From the NCBI RefSeq assembly GCF_027568395.1, contig NZ_JANKZL010000006.1, positions 124,001 to 188,000 on the forward strand: a stretch of 64,000 nt of DNA. Direction: 5' to 3'. Below, in pieces: positions 13,372 to 22,367 of this stretch (the stretch's first letter is position 1; the number at the start of each line of letters is the position of its first letter). The translations under genes were made by a program, and so were the position numbers. The stretch comes from Aminobacter sp. HY435 (GTDB lineage: Bacteria; Pseudomonadota; Alphaproteobacteria; Rhizobiales; Rhizobiaceae). A model generated the notes under the pieces. That model was not told the origin of the DNA, made no database searches, and saw only the letters and a program-made list of their open reading frames with translations.

Positions 13372-14249
13372 GCAACATCGCCGACATCATCACCCGGCTT
13401 CAGGTCATGACGCAGGACGGCTCCAGATCCGACAGGCGGCTGGCCAGCCTGGTGCTTTCGGATCTCGACTTCGCATCGAAAGCGGCGATATCGGAAATCG
13501 CCGCGCGCGTCGGCGTCAGCGAACCGACGGTTACCCGCTTCTGCCGCAACCTCGGCTGCGACGGCGTGCGCGACTTCAAGTTCTTCCTCGCACAAGCGAT
13601 TGCCATCGGCGGCCAGTATCTCAGGCCCGAGCCGCTCAACCGCGACATTCGCGAGCAGCGCATTGCAAAAGCCGTCACCGAGGCCGCGATTTCAGCGATC
13701 CAGCGCGCCTCCGACAATCTCGACATGGCGACGCTGGTTTCGGTAGCCGAGCGCATCTCCGCTTCCGGCAACGTGCTCTGCCTCGGCTCGGGCGGCATCT
13801 CCTCGATGATGGCGACCGAATTGCAGAACCGGCTGTTCCGGCTCGGCATCTCGGTCGTCGCGCAGGTCGACGGCCAATTGCAGCGCATGTATGCCGCCGT
13901 CGCCACGCCGGAAACGACCGTCGTCGCCTTCTCGGTCTCCGGCCACGCCAAGTCGGTGGTCGATGCCGTCCAGGTCGCCCGCCAGTATGGCGCCCGCTCG
14001 GTGGCGGTCACCGCGCCTGCCTCGGCGCTAGCCAAGGTCGCCGACATCGTGATCCCGTTCCAGCCGATCGAGGACGGCAACATCTACAAGCCGACCTCGT
14101 CGCGCTTTGCCCTGCTCGCCATCCTCGACATGATCGCCACCGCCACCGCCGAGACCCGTGAAACCAAGGTTCTCGAAGGTCTGCGCCGCATCAAGCAAAG
14201 TCTCAACACGCTGAAGGTCGACGACCCGAGGCTCCCTCTAGGTGACTGA
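13368..14249 (+). CDS. MurR/RpiR family transcriptional regulator
   Basis: This 293-residue regulator has an N-terminal RpiR-type helix-turn-helix (about residues 1-77, with AARVGVSEPTVTRFCRNLG) and a C-terminal SIS domain (about 125-265, with LGSGGISSMMA and AFSVSGHAKS) that binds phosphorylated sugars or similar ligands. Its ATG overlaps the ATPase gene, so it is cotranscribed with the transport genes it likely controls. The presence of a SIS domain suggests that the inducer is a sugar-phosphate-like intermediate. Confidence 0.92.
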
Positions 14250-14723
14250 ATGACCCCCAGGCAGAACCCCTTCTCCAACGACGCCGACCGCGCCCAGATC
14301 TGGGAGATGCTGGTCGAGCGCGACATCGCAGCTTTCGTCGGCCAGGACTGGTCGATGGTCGCAGGCGACTTCGACGAACAGCGCTTCCTCGGCATCCATG
14401 CCCACAGCTCGTCCAACCCCGACGATTGGAACGCCGCGTTCCCGACGCTATCAGTCTATCGCGACGAGTGGCTGCGCCAGGCGGCAGAGACGGCCGCGAC
14501 CGAATTTGCCGAGCCGCTGGCCGACGGCATCCACCGTGCCACACGCCTGACCGAAATCGACATCACTGGCGACGTCGCCCTCGCGCGCAAGAAGTTCGAC
14601 GGCACCATCCGCCGCGCCAACGGCAGCGACGACGTGCTCAACTGGCAGACTTTGTATTTTTGCCGCAAGGCGGGCGACCGCTGGAAGATCACCGGTTTCG
14701 TCGGCTACATGAAATACAGGTAG
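14250..14723 (+). CDS. NTF2-like (SnoaL-type) small protein
   Basis: The 157-residue protein has the look of an NTF2-like fold: a helical first half with the D-W-S-M-V-A-G-DFDEQRFLG segment, then alternating beta strands ending in WQTLYFCRKAGDRWKITGFVGYM. No signal peptide or membrane segment. It starts immediately after the regulator stop, so it belongs to the rightward unit of the M81 locus. Such folds serve as isomerases, hydrolases or ligand carriers; no catalytic residue can be assigned by eye. Confidence 0.7.
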   Translation: MTPRQNPFSNDADRAQIWEMLVERDIAAFVGQDWSMVAGDFDEQRFLGIHAHSSSNPDDWNAAFPTLSVYRDEWLRQAAETAATEFAEPLADGIHRATRLTEIDITGDVALARKKFDGTIRRANGSDDVLNWQTLYFCRKAGDRWKITGFVGYMKYR

Positions 14724-15058
14724 CTGCGAAAAAGGTCGCGGCTTCCGTGGGTCCCCCATGAAAGCCGCAATTTTCCCCTCCAGGGAGACAAAAAACTAGA
14801 TGAGTTAAAACTGTTGCATGCAGTTTGTATGGCAGCAAAGCTGCCGGAATATATTCGCCAGGCACCACGGAAATACAAGTTCACCCAACCCGCACCCAGA
14901 GTGCGGGACCGGATGTGTAGCGACCCCCGCGGGCAATCCACACGTTTCAGGGAATTGCAGCCTCGTCCAAACGGACTAGTGGCCCGCACGATGATTAGAA
15001 TCTGCTCAGATAAGGCGCATTTGGCGCGCTGCGTATGGCCGTAGCGTGCCGAAGCACA
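14724..15058. other. Intergenic stretch without recognisable gene
   Basis: About 335 bases, lower in GC than the flanking genes, lie between two convergent genes. There is one clear hairpin, CCCGCAC-N5-GTGCGGG at 14889-14907, without a T-run. Short open frames here lack codon bias and ribosome-binding sites. I see no gene remnant. Confidence 0.6.
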
Positions 15059-15457
15059 TCATTGCTTTGCGACTTCCTCCAGATATGCGATGACATTGGC
15101 GATATCAGCATCGTCCTTGAGGCCTGGGAAGGCCATTTTGTTGCCAGGTATCTTTTCCTTGGGCGCCTTCACATAAGCGGCAAAGTTGGCCTCGTCCCAG
15201 ACCAGGCCACCAGCCCCGGCCGCCTTCATCGCATCGGAATATTTTGCCTCGAAGCTTGCAAGCGTACCCGCTGTTCGCCCCATCACGCCATGCAGCGACG
15301 GTCCGATCTTGTTCTTGTCGGTCGCCGCCTCATGGCATGCCATGCATTTGGCGAAGACTTTCTTGCCGGCGGCGGCATCGCCTGCGGCATGCGCTGTGGC
15401 AGTGGCTAGAAACGAAGCTGCAAGAAGGACGGCGGCACTGCATGCTGTCGATTTCAT
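15059..15457 (-). CDS. Soluble c-type cytochrome (class I, c2/c550-like)
   Basis: This 132-residue periplasmic cytochrome has a Sec signal peptide (about residues 1-26, ending AHA), one haem-binding motif CMACH, and the distal Met in NKMAFPGLK. The GPSLHGVMGR stretch is typical of c2-like electron carriers. The start ATG at 15457 is preceded by AGGGAGA. It lies near the coxMNOP oxidase genes and could donate electrons to that oxidase, though it is separated from them by two genes on either strand. Confidence 0.93.
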   Translation of the reverse strand: MKSTACSAAVLLAASFLATATAHAAGDAAAGKKVFAKCMACHEAATDKNKIGPSLHGVMGRTAGTLASFEAKYSDAMKAAGAGGLVWDEANFAAYVKAPKEKIPGNKMAFPGLKDDADIANVIAYLEEVAKQ

Positions 15458-15703
15458 GGCTATCTCCCTGTTATGGCCGGCTCCCGTCGACGAAGACGAT
15501 CTTAGCGCTACGTGGGGCGACGCGCCATCTGCGTTTCCATGCTTCCGCGCCGCGCACCAGCAACAATGACGCGGGGCGACAAAGCCCGAGATGATTGCTA
15601 TCATCTTCCCCGGTGCAGGTCGCGGTTTTGCGTGACCAGACACGCTGGACGGCAGCACCGCGAGCCGCGACCCGAACCGGACCCGATCTCGGAGGAATGG
15701 TTC

Positions 15704-16540
15704 ATGGCAAATTTCCATGTCTACGCAGCAGGCACTGGCAGCGACGTCGAACATCCCGCCATATGTCGGATTGGGATTTCGGATGTCTTCGACGCACTTC
15801 GCCTCGGATTTGAAGATTTCTGGGATAAACCTTCACACTATGTCTTCTTGTGCCTGATCTATCCGATCGTAGGCGTATTCCTCATTACCTGGACCTCTGG
15901 CGGCAACGCGCTTCAGCTCATCTACCCGCTGATGACCGGCTTCGCCCTGCTCGGCCCATTCGCGGCGATCGGCCTCTACGAGATCAGCCGGCGACGCGAG
16001 CAAGATCTCGATACCTCCTGGTGGCACGCGCTCGAAGTCAGGAATTCGCCTGCCATGCCGGCCATCGCCATCCTCGGCATCATGTTGATGGCATTGTTCA
16101 TCGCGTGGCTGTTCACCGCACAGGCGTTGTTCTCCTGGTTGTACGGCGATGGCGCGCCGGCGACCTTCTCCGCATTCGCCAGCGATGTGCTGACCACGCA
16201 GCGCGGCTGGACACTGATGATCCTTGGCAACCTGATCGGTTTCCTGTTCGCCCTCGTGGCGCTGAGCACGACGGTCATCGCCTTTCCGCTGCTGCTCGAT
16301 CGTGACCTCGGCGCCTACACAGCCGTCGAGACTTCGGCGCGCGCGATCATGGCGAACCCAGGGCCGATGCTGCTCTGGGGCCTGATCGTCGCTGTCGGCC
16401 TGGTGATCGGTACGCTGCCTCTGCTCGTCGGGCTGGCCGTGGTCCTGCCCGTGCTCGGCCATTCGACCTGGCACCTCTACCGCAAGGTGATCGAGCCAGC
16501 CGTCGCGCCTGCACCCGTCCATGAGCGCAAGCTCGACTAA
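15704..16540 (+). CDS. DUF2189-like integral membrane protein
   Basis: The 278-residue protein has about six hydrophobic helices and the DUF2189-type pattern: an N-terminal IGISDVFDALRLGFEDF segment, then FALLGPFAAIGLYEISRRRE and a C-terminal GHSTWHLYRK. The family is membrane-bound, often found near cytochrome oxidase genes, with no assigned function. The ATG at 15704 follows GGAGGAA (15691-15697). A strong terminator follows it. In rhizobia it commonly accompanies oxidase genes, as here. Confidence 0.85.
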   Translation: MANFHVYAAGTGSDVEHPAICRIGISDVFDALRLGFEDFWDKPSHYVFLCLIYPIVGVFLITWTSGGNALQLIYPLMTGFALLGPFAAIGLYEISRRREQDLDTSWWHALEVRNSPAMPAIAILGIMLMALFIAWLFTAQALFSWLYGDGAPATFSAFASDVLTTQRGWTLMILGNLIGFLFALVALSTTVIAFPLLLDRDLGAYTAVETSARAIMANPGPMLLWGLIVAVGLVIGTLPLLVGLAVVLPVLGHSTWHLYRKVIEPAVAPAPVHERKLD

Positions 16541-16552
16541 CCCATTCCTGTT

Positions 16553-16581
16553 TCGGCGGGCGTCGGCCCGCCGATTTCTTT
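16553..16581 (+). terminator. Intrinsic terminator after the DUF2189-like gene
   Basis: TCGGCGGGC (16553-16561) and GCCCGCCGA (16566-16574) form a perfect 9-bp stem with a 4-base loop, followed by TTTCTTT. Confidence 0.85.
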
Positions 16582-16612
16582 GCAGCCACTCACGCACGGC
16601 AACAGGCGGCCA

Positions 16613-17083
16613 TCATGCAGGATGGCTGAAGCGCGCGACGCGTGCGCCCTCCATCAGGTCCCTGAAGCCGGCACCGGTCACATGCACCAGCGTCTTGTGG
16701 TCTCCACCCTCGAAATAGACGTCGCCGTCCACGCTCAAGCTTTCATCGAGGATGACCGGCACATCATAGGCAGCCCCGACCGGCGGCATCGCGCCGATGT
16801 CGCAGTCGTTGAAAAGTTGGCCGATTTCGTCTTCGGAGGCGAGGCCGAGACGTTTGTCGATCACCTCTTGCAGCGTGTTGAGCTCGACGCGATGGCTGCT
16901 CGGCACGACCGCCAGTGCATAACCCGTCTCATGATGCAGCAGCACCGATTTTGCGAGCAACCGACCGGGCACATGTGCCGCTTGCGCGGATTGGCTGGTG
17001 GTCGAGGTCCGGTGGTGGGCAACCGTGTCGAACTGGACACCCTTGCCGTTTATGTAGTCCTGGAGTTTCCTTGCAATCGTCAT
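16613..17083 (-). CDS. YbaK/aminoacyl-tRNA-deacylase-domain protein
   Basis: This 156-residue protein carries the YbaK/ProX-type editing domain, which hydrolyses mischarged aminoacyl-tRNAs in trans. Supporting segments are HHRTSTTSQSAQAAHVPG, the conserved lysine region AKSVLLHHETGYALAVVP, and GxMPPVG in IGAMPPVGAAYDVP. It is cytoplasmic. The ATG at 17083 (MTIARKLQDY) matches relatives better than a longer in-frame start. It converges on the DUF2189-like gene. Which tRNA it edits cannot be told. Confidence 0.88.
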   Translation of the reverse strand: MTIARKLQDYINGKGVQFDTVAHHRTSTTSQSAQAAHVPGRLLAKSVLLHHETGYALAVVPSSHRVELNTLQEVIDKRLGLASEDEIGQLFNDCDIGAMPPVGAAYDVPVILDESLSVDGDVYFEGGDHKTLVHVTGAGFRDLMEGARVARFSHPA

Positions 17084-17182
17084 CGCAGGCGCCCTTCTGT
17101 TGCAGGTCCTGACGCGTAGGAGAACGAGAACCCTCATTCTCCTCCCATCATTTTCCCTGTCAATGAAGAACGCAGTGTACCG

Positions 17183-17566
17183 CTACGGGCCGACGCCGAA
17201 TGACAGCGCGCGAATGACCTCGGTGTAGCGGGATTCGATCACCATGATTGCCACGAAAACCAGGATTACCAGCGGCGGCACGATGATGACGTACACAAGC
17301 GCTAGCCGCTCCCATGCCATATGCATGAAGACCGCAACGATCAGGCCGGCCTTGAGCATCATGAAGGTGAGGATGAGGCCCCAGCGCAAGTAGCCCTGTA
17401 CCTCAAAATAGTCGACGGCATAGGAGCAGGCGCTGAGGATGAACAGCCAGCCCCACACGACGAGATAGAGTTTTATCGGGTGCTGCTGGCCCTCGGCGTG
17501 CGCCATCGCCTGGGCCGGCTCCGCGTGCCCATGCAGCCCATGATCCTGCGCTTCCGCCTGTGCCAT
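17183..17566 (-). CDS. Cytochrome c oxidase subunit IV (CyoD/CoxF-like)
   Basis: The 127-residue protein has a His-rich cytoplasmic N-terminus and three membrane helices, with the CyoD-like segment LTFMMLKAGLIVAVFMHMAWE in the second and third helices. It is the small stabilising subunit of a haem-copper oxidase. It follows coxP by nine bases and is the last gene of the oxidase operon. Confidence 0.88.
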   Translation of the reverse strand: MAQAEAQDHGLHGHAEPAQAMAHAEGQQHPIKLYLVVWGWLFILSACSYAVDYFEVQGYLRWGLILTFMMLKAGLIVAVFMHMAWERLALVYVIIVPPLVILVFVAIMVIESRYTEVIRALSFGVGP

Positions 17567-17575
17567 CGCTCCACC

Positions 17576-18298
17576 TCACCAAAGATAGAAGAATGCGAAG
17601 ATGAACACCCATACCAGGTCGACGAAGTGCCAGTAGAGCCCCATGATTTCCACGCTCTCATACTGGCCTCGCCGGCTGGTGAAAAAGCCGCGCGCGCCGA
17701 CGTCGTAGTCTCCACGCCAAACCTTGCGCGCGATGATCAACAAGAAGATCACGCCGATTGTGACATGGGTGCCATGGAAACCCGTGATCATGAAGAAGGA
17801 CGACCCGAACTGCGCCGCGCCCCATGGATTTCCCCAGGGCCTCACGCCCTCGGTGATCAGCTTGGTCCACTCGAGGGCCTGCATGCCGACAAAGGTCGCG
17901 CCGAGTGCCGCCGTGAGAAGCATGAGGATAGCCGTCTTCTTGCGGTCGCGCCGGTAGCCGAAATTGACCGCCATCGCCATCGTTCCGGATGACGAGATCA
18001 GCACGAAGGTCATGATGGCGATCAGCAGCAACGGCACGTCGGTGCCGCCGACGTGTAGCGCAAAGACCTCGGCCGGGTTGGGCCACGGCACCGTCGTCGA
18101 CATGCGCGCGGTCATGTAGGCGAGCAGGAAGCAGCCGAACACGAAGGTGTCGCTGAGCAGGAAGATCCACATCATGGCCTTCCCCCAGGAGACGTTCTTG
18201 AACGCCCTCTGGTCGGACGACCAGTCTGCTACCAGGCCGCGCGCACCGCCTGGCCGCGGCGCGGCGTGATCGGCATGTCCAAGCGTGGACTCAGTCAT
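17576..18298 (-). CDS. coxP: Haem-copper oxidase subunit III (CoxP-like)
   Basis: This 240-residue inner-membrane protein has the subunit III features of the coxMNOP alternative oxidase: about five helices, the WIFLLSDTFVFGCFLLAYM helix with its conserved acidic residue, ALEWTKLI, HGTHVTIG and the C-terminal YWHFVDLVWVFIFAFFYLW. It starts nine bases after coxO. The symbol is given by analogy with Bradyrhizobium coxMNOP gene order. Confidence 0.9.
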   Translation of the reverse strand: MTESTLGHADHAAPRPGGARGLVADWSSDQRAFKNVSWGKAMMWIFLLSDTFVFGCFLLAYMTARMSTTVPWPNPAEVFALHVGGTDVPLLLIAIMTFVLISSSGTMAMAVNFGYRRDRKKTAILMLLTAALGATFVGMQALEWTKLITEGVRPWGNPWGAAQFGSSFFMITGFHGTHVTIGVIFLLIIARKVWRGDYDVGARGFFTSRRGQYESVEIMGLYWHFVDLVWVFIFAFFYLW

Positions 18299-18307
18299 CC
18301 GTCCCTC

Positions 18308-19012
18308 CTAGCTCAGCAGTTGCCGGCAGATGTCGATGAAATCGGCCGCCCAGCCCATCAGAACGGCAAACAGCACCAGCCAGACGACGAACAGGCCATG
18401 CCAGTAAAGCGCGCAGAGTTCGACCGAGAGCGTCAACCTGCCGGCAGGTGCGGATCTCCAGGCGCGGAGGTCAGTCCGCCCGAGAGCCACCAGCCCGCCC
18501 AGTATGTGCAGCCCATGCAGTGCCGTCATCATGTAGAAGAAGCTGATCGCCGGGTTGTCGATGGCGAAATAGCCCCCTGCGGAGAGGTCGCGCCAGGCTA
18601 CGAGCTGGCCACCGAGGAACGCCAGCGACGCCAGCGTGCCGATGGCGAGTGCCAGGCGCAGGTTGCCGAGTTGCCCGCCATGGGCCGCCGTCACCGCGCA
18701 TTGCAGGGCAACGCTCGCCAGCGCCAGCATCGCCGTGTTGACCCACAGCACCCTGGGCATCGGCGGCGCCTGCCAGTCGGCATAGGCCATGCGCATGAAA
18801 TAGGCGCTGACAAGCAGCATGAACATCGCGCCGATCACCGCCAGAAGCACGCCCACCCCGAGCTTGGCCGGCTCGATGGCCGGCGCTTCGGTGCGCGGAA
18901 AGGCGTCGGTCGAACCGGCCTCCAGCCACGGCTTGGCTGTCAGCCGCTGCTGGGTCAGCCACCAGATCGCCACGGCCGCAAGGCCGGCCATGAAGATGAG
19001 GATCGCGCTCAT
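18308..19012 (-). CDS. coxO: Second subunit III-like oxidase protein (CoxO-like)
   Basis: The 234-residue membrane protein is a divergent subunit III homologue. It has LHGLHILGGLVALG and the C-terminal ELCALYWHGLFVVWLVLF, and about six helices. Two adjacent subunit III-like genes of this kind are the hallmark of coxMNOP-type oxidases. Its ATG overlaps the coxN stop by four bases. Whether both proteins enter the same complex is not evident from sequence. Confidence 0.85.
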   Translation of the reverse strand: MSAILIFMAGLAAVAIWWLTQQRLTAKPWLEAGSTDAFPRTEAPAIEPAKLGVGVLLAVIGAMFMLLVSAYFMRMAYADWQAPPMPRVLWVNTAMLALASVALQCAVTAAHGGQLGNLRLALAIGTLASLAFLGGQLVAWRDLSAGGYFAIDNPAISFFYMMTALHGLHILGGLVALGRTDLRAWRSAPAGRLTLSVELCALYWHGLFVVWLVLFAVLMGWAADFIDICRQLLS

Positions 19013-20778
19013 TCCCGACCACCTGTCGGTTGCCAGGGATCATTTTGCGCGATGAAGTCCTGCGGCGCGCCGGGCACGCTGTAGTCATAGGCCCAGCGAT
19101 GGACCACAGGCAGTTCCTTGCCGAAATTGCCATGTGGCGGCGGCGTGCTCGCCGTCTGCCATTCGAGAGTCGTCGCCCGCCACGGATTGTCGCCCGCTTC
19201 CTTGCCGTGGCGGATGCTCCAGATGAGGTTGAACAGGAACACCATCTGGGCGAAGCCGACTGTCAGGGCCGCGATGGTGATGAATTCGTTGAGCGTGTGG
19301 ACCGAGGGCGGGATGAAGGCGGTTTCGCCGAGTTCGGGATAGCGGCGCGGCACGCCCACCAGCCCGACATAGTGCATGGGAAAAAAGATAAGATAGGCTC
19401 CGACGAAGGTGACCCAGAAATGGAAGCGTCCCATCGCCTCGTTGAGCATCCGGCCGGTGATCTTCGGGTACCAGTGATAGATCGCGCCGAACACAACGAG
19501 TATGGGGGCGACTCCCATCACCATGTGGAAATGCGCGACCACAAACATGGTGTCCGACAACGGCACGTCGACCACGACGTTGCCCAGGAACAGTCCGGTG
19601 AGCCCACCGTTGACGAAGGTGACGATAAAGGCGAGCGCAAACAGCATCGGCAAGGTCAGGTGGATGTCGCCGCGCCACAGCGTCAGCACCCAGTTATAGA
19701 CCTTGATCGCAGTCGGAACGGCAATGATCAGCGTCGTCGTGGCAAAGAAGAACCCGAAATAAGGGTGCATGCCCGACACGTACATATGGTGCGCCCATAC
19801 GACGAAGGACAACGCACCGATGCCGACGATCGCCCAGACCATCATGCGATAGCCGAAGATGTTCTTGCGCGCATGGGTGCTGATCAGGTCGGAAACGATG
19901 CCAAAGGCCGGCAGCGCCACGATATAGACCTCGGGGTGGCCGAAGAACCAGAACAGGTGCTGGAACATGATCGGGCTGCCGCCGCTGTGCGGTGACTGCT
20001 CGCCCATCTCGACGATGGCCGGCATGAAGAAGCTCGAGCCGATGACGCGGTCGAACAGCATCATCACGCAGGCAACGAACAGCGCCGGAAAGGCCAGCAG
20101 CGCCATCACGGTTGCGGTGAAGATACCCCACACCGTCAGCGGCAGCCGCATCAGGGTCATGCCGCGGGTGCGCCCCTGCAGCACCGTCACGACATAGTTG
20201 AGGCCCCCCATGGTGAAGCCGATGATGAACAGGATCAGCGAGGCGAGCATCACGATGATGCCCCAGTCGGAGCCGCCTGGCGTGCCCGAGGTTATCGCCT
20301 GCGGTGGATAGAGCGTCCACCCTGCCCCGGTCGGTCCGCCGGGGGCGAAGAAGCCCCCCACCAGCACCAAGACAGCAAGCAGGTAGATCCAGTAGCTCAG
20401 CATGTTGACATAGGGAAACGCCATGTCGCGCGCGCCAACCATCAGCGGGATCAGGTAGTTGCCGAATCCGCCAAGGAAGAGCGCGGTGAGAAGGTAGATC
20501 ACCATGATCATGCCGTGCATGGTCATGAACTGGTAGTAGGCCTCGGGCGTGATGAAGTCGAAAGTGCCCGGGAATGCCAGTTGCAGGCGCATCAGCCATG
20601 ACAGCACGAGGGCAACCAATCCGATCGCCAGTGCCGTGCCGGAATATTGGATCGCGATCACCTTCGCGTCCTGCGAGAAGACGTATTTCGTCCACCAGCT
20701 GTGCGGATGATAGAGTTCGACCTCGGCCACTTCGGCGGGCGGGATAAAATCTGCTCCATGCGGTGTGACGTCGACCAT
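19009..20778 (-). CDS. coxN: Alternative cytochrome c oxidase subunit I (CoxN)
   Basis: Subunit I carries the haems and Cu-B of this aa3-type oxidase, reducing O2 and pumping protons. The 589-residue protein has twelve or so helices and the hallmark motifs: HG(M)IM for the low-spin haem ligand, FGHPEVYI with the His-Tyr crosslink, VWAHHMYVSGM for Cu-B, and HFHMVMG for the haem ligands. The ATG at 20778 (MVDVTPHGAD) fits; the longer frame upstream overlaps leader sequence. It lies 71 bases after coxM. Confidence 0.96.
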   Translation of the reverse strand: MVDVTPHGADFIPPAEVAEVELYHPHSWWTKYVFSQDAKVIAIQYSGTALAIGLVALVLSWLMRLQLAFPGTFDFITPEAYYQFMTMHGMIMVIYLLTALFLGGFGNYLIPLMVGARDMAFPYVNMLSYWIYLLAVLVLVGGFFAPGGPTGAGWTLYPPQAITSGTPGGSDWGIIVMLASLILFIIGFTMGGLNYVVTVLQGRTRGMTLMRLPLTVWGIFTATVMALLAFPALFVACVMMLFDRVIGSSFFMPAIVEMGEQSPHSGGSPIMFQHLFWFFGHPEVYIVALPAFGIVSDLISTHARKNIFGYRMMVWAIVGIGALSFVVWAHHMYVSGMHPYFGFFFATTTLIIAVPTAIKVYNWVLTLWRGDIHLTLPMLFALAFIVTFVNGGLTGLFLGNVVVDVPLSDTMFVVAHFHMVMGVAPILVVFGAIYHWYPKITGRMLNEAMGRFHFWVTFVGAYLIFFPMHYVGLVGVPRRYPELGETAFIPPSVHTLNEFITIAALTVGFAQMVFLFNLIWSIRHGKEAGDNPWRATTLEWQTASTPPPHGNFGKELPVVHRWAYDYSVPGAPQDFIAQNDPWQPTGGRE

Positions 20779-20849
20779 GCATGCACCTTGCTCTTGGCTC
20801 TGGCGTTCGCGGTGAGGCCGCTTCAAGCGGTCGCGCCGTGTCTGTCTCC

Positions 20850-21746
20850 CTATTTCACTGTCGCCTTTGATCTTCCTGGTTCGACAAGCACACCGACCTT
20901 GGCGGGATCCGACAGCTGGGCAAATGTCGACTGCTGCTGCAGCCACGTGGCGTAGTCCTGATCGGTGTCGACCATCACCACGCCCCGCATGAAATTGTGG
21001 CCGACCCCGCAAAGTTCGGCACACAGCACCTCGAACGTTCCGGTACGCGTCGGCGTGAACCAGAAATAGGTAATCATCCCCGGGACCATATCCATTTTGG
21101 CGCGGAACTCGGGCACGTAGAAATCGTGCAGAACGTCGATCGAGCGCAGCAGCATCTTGACCGGTTTGTCGATTGGCAGGTGCAGGTCCGCCGCCTCGAC
21201 CACCACATCGTCCTGTCCATTGGGATCTTCAGGATTGATGCCGAGCGGATTGTCCGAACTGACCAGGCGCGCATTCGACGTGCCGAGCTTTCCGTCAGCG
21301 CCGGGCAGGCGGAAACTCCACTGCCATTGCTGGGCGACAACCTCGACCTCGGTCGCGTCATCGGGAACTGTGACGAACTGCTTCCAGACGTAGAGGCCGG
21401 GTGCCAGCATCGCCGCCACGCCGATGGCCGTCGCCACCGTCAGCCAGGACTCGAGTTTTCTGCTTTCAGGCTCGTAATGCGCCTTTTGCCCTTCCTTGTG
21501 GCGGAAGCGATAGACGCAATAGGCCATGAATAACACGACGGCCGCAAAGACTGCGCCGGTGATCCAGAAAGTGATGACAAGGGTCGTGTCGATATAGCCC
21601 CAGTTGGAGGCTATCGGAGTCCACCACCAAGGGCTCAGCACATGAAACAGCACCGAGCCGACAACGATCAGAACGAGTACGAGCGCAATGGCCACCCTCT
21701 GTTCCTCCCGGCATTCCGAGGGAAACTTTCCCTGCAGGAAGGCCAT
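20850..21746 (-). CDS. coxM: Alternative cytochrome c oxidase subunit II (CoxM)
   Basis: The 298-residue subunit II has two N-terminal transmembrane helices (about 20-40 and 55-80) and a periplasmic cupredoxin domain with the CuA site: a His in the DVLHDFYVPEF strand, then CAELCGVGHNFM. QQWQWSFRLPG is the aromatic electron-entry region. It is first in the operon. The C-terminus carries no haem c motif, so electrons come from a separate cytochrome c, possibly that at 15059-15457. Confidence 0.95.
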   Translation of the reverse strand: MAFLQGKFPSECREEQRVAIALVLVLIVVGSVLFHVLSPWWWTPIASNWGYIDTTLVITFWITGAVFAAVVLFMAYCVYRFRHKEGQKAHYEPESRKLESWLTVATAIGVAAMLAPGLYVWKQFVTVPDDATEVEVVAQQWQWSFRLPGADGKLGTSNARLVSSDNPLGINPEDPNGQDDVVVEAADLHLPIDKPVKMLLRSIDVLHDFYVPEFRAKMDMVPGMITYFWFTPTRTGTFEVLCAELCGVGHNFMRGVVMVDTDQDYATWLQQQSTFAQLSDPAKVGVLVEPGRSKATVK

Positions 21747-21854
21747 GAGGCATCATAGCTTGAAATGCCGGCGAAATACTAGGGGAGCCAATTGCCTGCC
21801 GCGCGTGATAGTCGCCAGTGGCGTGGGTTCGATGGAAAGTTCTTTTGAAACGCA

Positions 21855-21891
21855 AAGGGCGGCGCGCGGGAGTTCCCGTCACACCGCCCTT
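21855..21891 (-). terminator. Terminator-like hairpin after the copper chaperone gene
   Basis: AAGGGCGG and CCGCCCTT (21855-21862, 21884-21891) pair perfectly around a GC-rich inner loop, 16 bases past the chaperone stop on the minus strand, followed by a short T-containing stretch (TGCGTTTC). Confidence 0.6.
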
Positions 21892-21906
21892 GAATATCCA
21901 CCTGGC

Positions 21907-22104
21907 TCAGATCGTCTGAGCGGGATAGCCGGCTGCGTCGAGCGCCTGGGTAACCTTGGCGGCGTCGGCCGCGGTCTCGATCGACACCGTCTGCGCCTTC
22001 AGGTCGATGTCGATGCGCGCGCCGGCGTCGACGCTCTGCACCGCCTTGGTGACCATGCCAGCGCAATGGCCGCAGGTCATGTCGGGAACATTCATCTTCA
22101 GCAT
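21907..22104 (-). CDS. copZ: Copper chaperone CopZ-like (single HMA domain)
   Basis: This 65-residue cytoplasmic protein is a single HMA domain with the Cu(I) site MTCGHC at residues about 9-14. It should hand copper to the ATPase CopA encoded divergently. The ATG at 22104 has AAGGAG upstream; a longer open frame is not supported. A CueR-type promoter with a 19-bp spacer lies 41-71 bases upstream, so it is expected to be copper-induced. Confidence 0.93.
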   Translation of the reverse strand: MLKMNVPDMTCGHCAGMVTKAVQSVDAGARIDIDLKAQTVSIETAADAAKVTQALDAAGYPAQTI

Positions 22105-22144
22105 TTCAAGCTCCTTGTCTGGGTCGGCATCGCGCCGTTTCTGC

Positions 22145-22175
22145 AATCTGGTGTTTCCAGCGACTGTAAGGTCAA
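22145..22175 (-). promoter_or_regulatory. CueR-type promoter of the copper chaperone gene
   Basis: On the minus strand a -35 element TTGACC (22175-22170) and a -10-like CAGATT (22150-22145) are separated by exactly 19 bases containing an imperfect CTTACAG/CTGGAAA dyad. The long spacer and dyad are the signature of MerR-family promoters. It resembles the copA and cueR promoters in this window. Confidence 0.75.
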
Positions 22176-22307
22176 TCGGCTTGTCGATCACGGATTTGTT
22201 ACCGCGACTTTTCCATGGGTGGCAAAGCCATAAGCCACGCGCCGGAAGCACATAGATCAATATTTTCAGCCAGTTACGTCAATTCTGAAAAACTTGCTCG
22301 AAAGCTG

Positions 22308-22338
22308 TTGACCTTCCCAACACTGGAAGCCTTAGACC
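22308..22338 (+). promoter_or_regulatory. CueR-type promoter of copA
   Basis: TTGACC (22308-22313) and TAGACC (22333-22338) are 19 bases apart. The spacer carries CTTCC-N7-GGAAG (22313-22329), the CueR half-site pattern. It lies 30 bases before the copA ATG. Confidence 0.85.
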
Positions 22339-22367
22339 TCTGTTCGAAATTGATGACATAGAGGTCC

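Noticed and set aside
14814-15044. Small frame in the 14.7-15.1 kb gap
   Set aside because: No ribosome-binding site, poor codon bias, crosses a hairpin.
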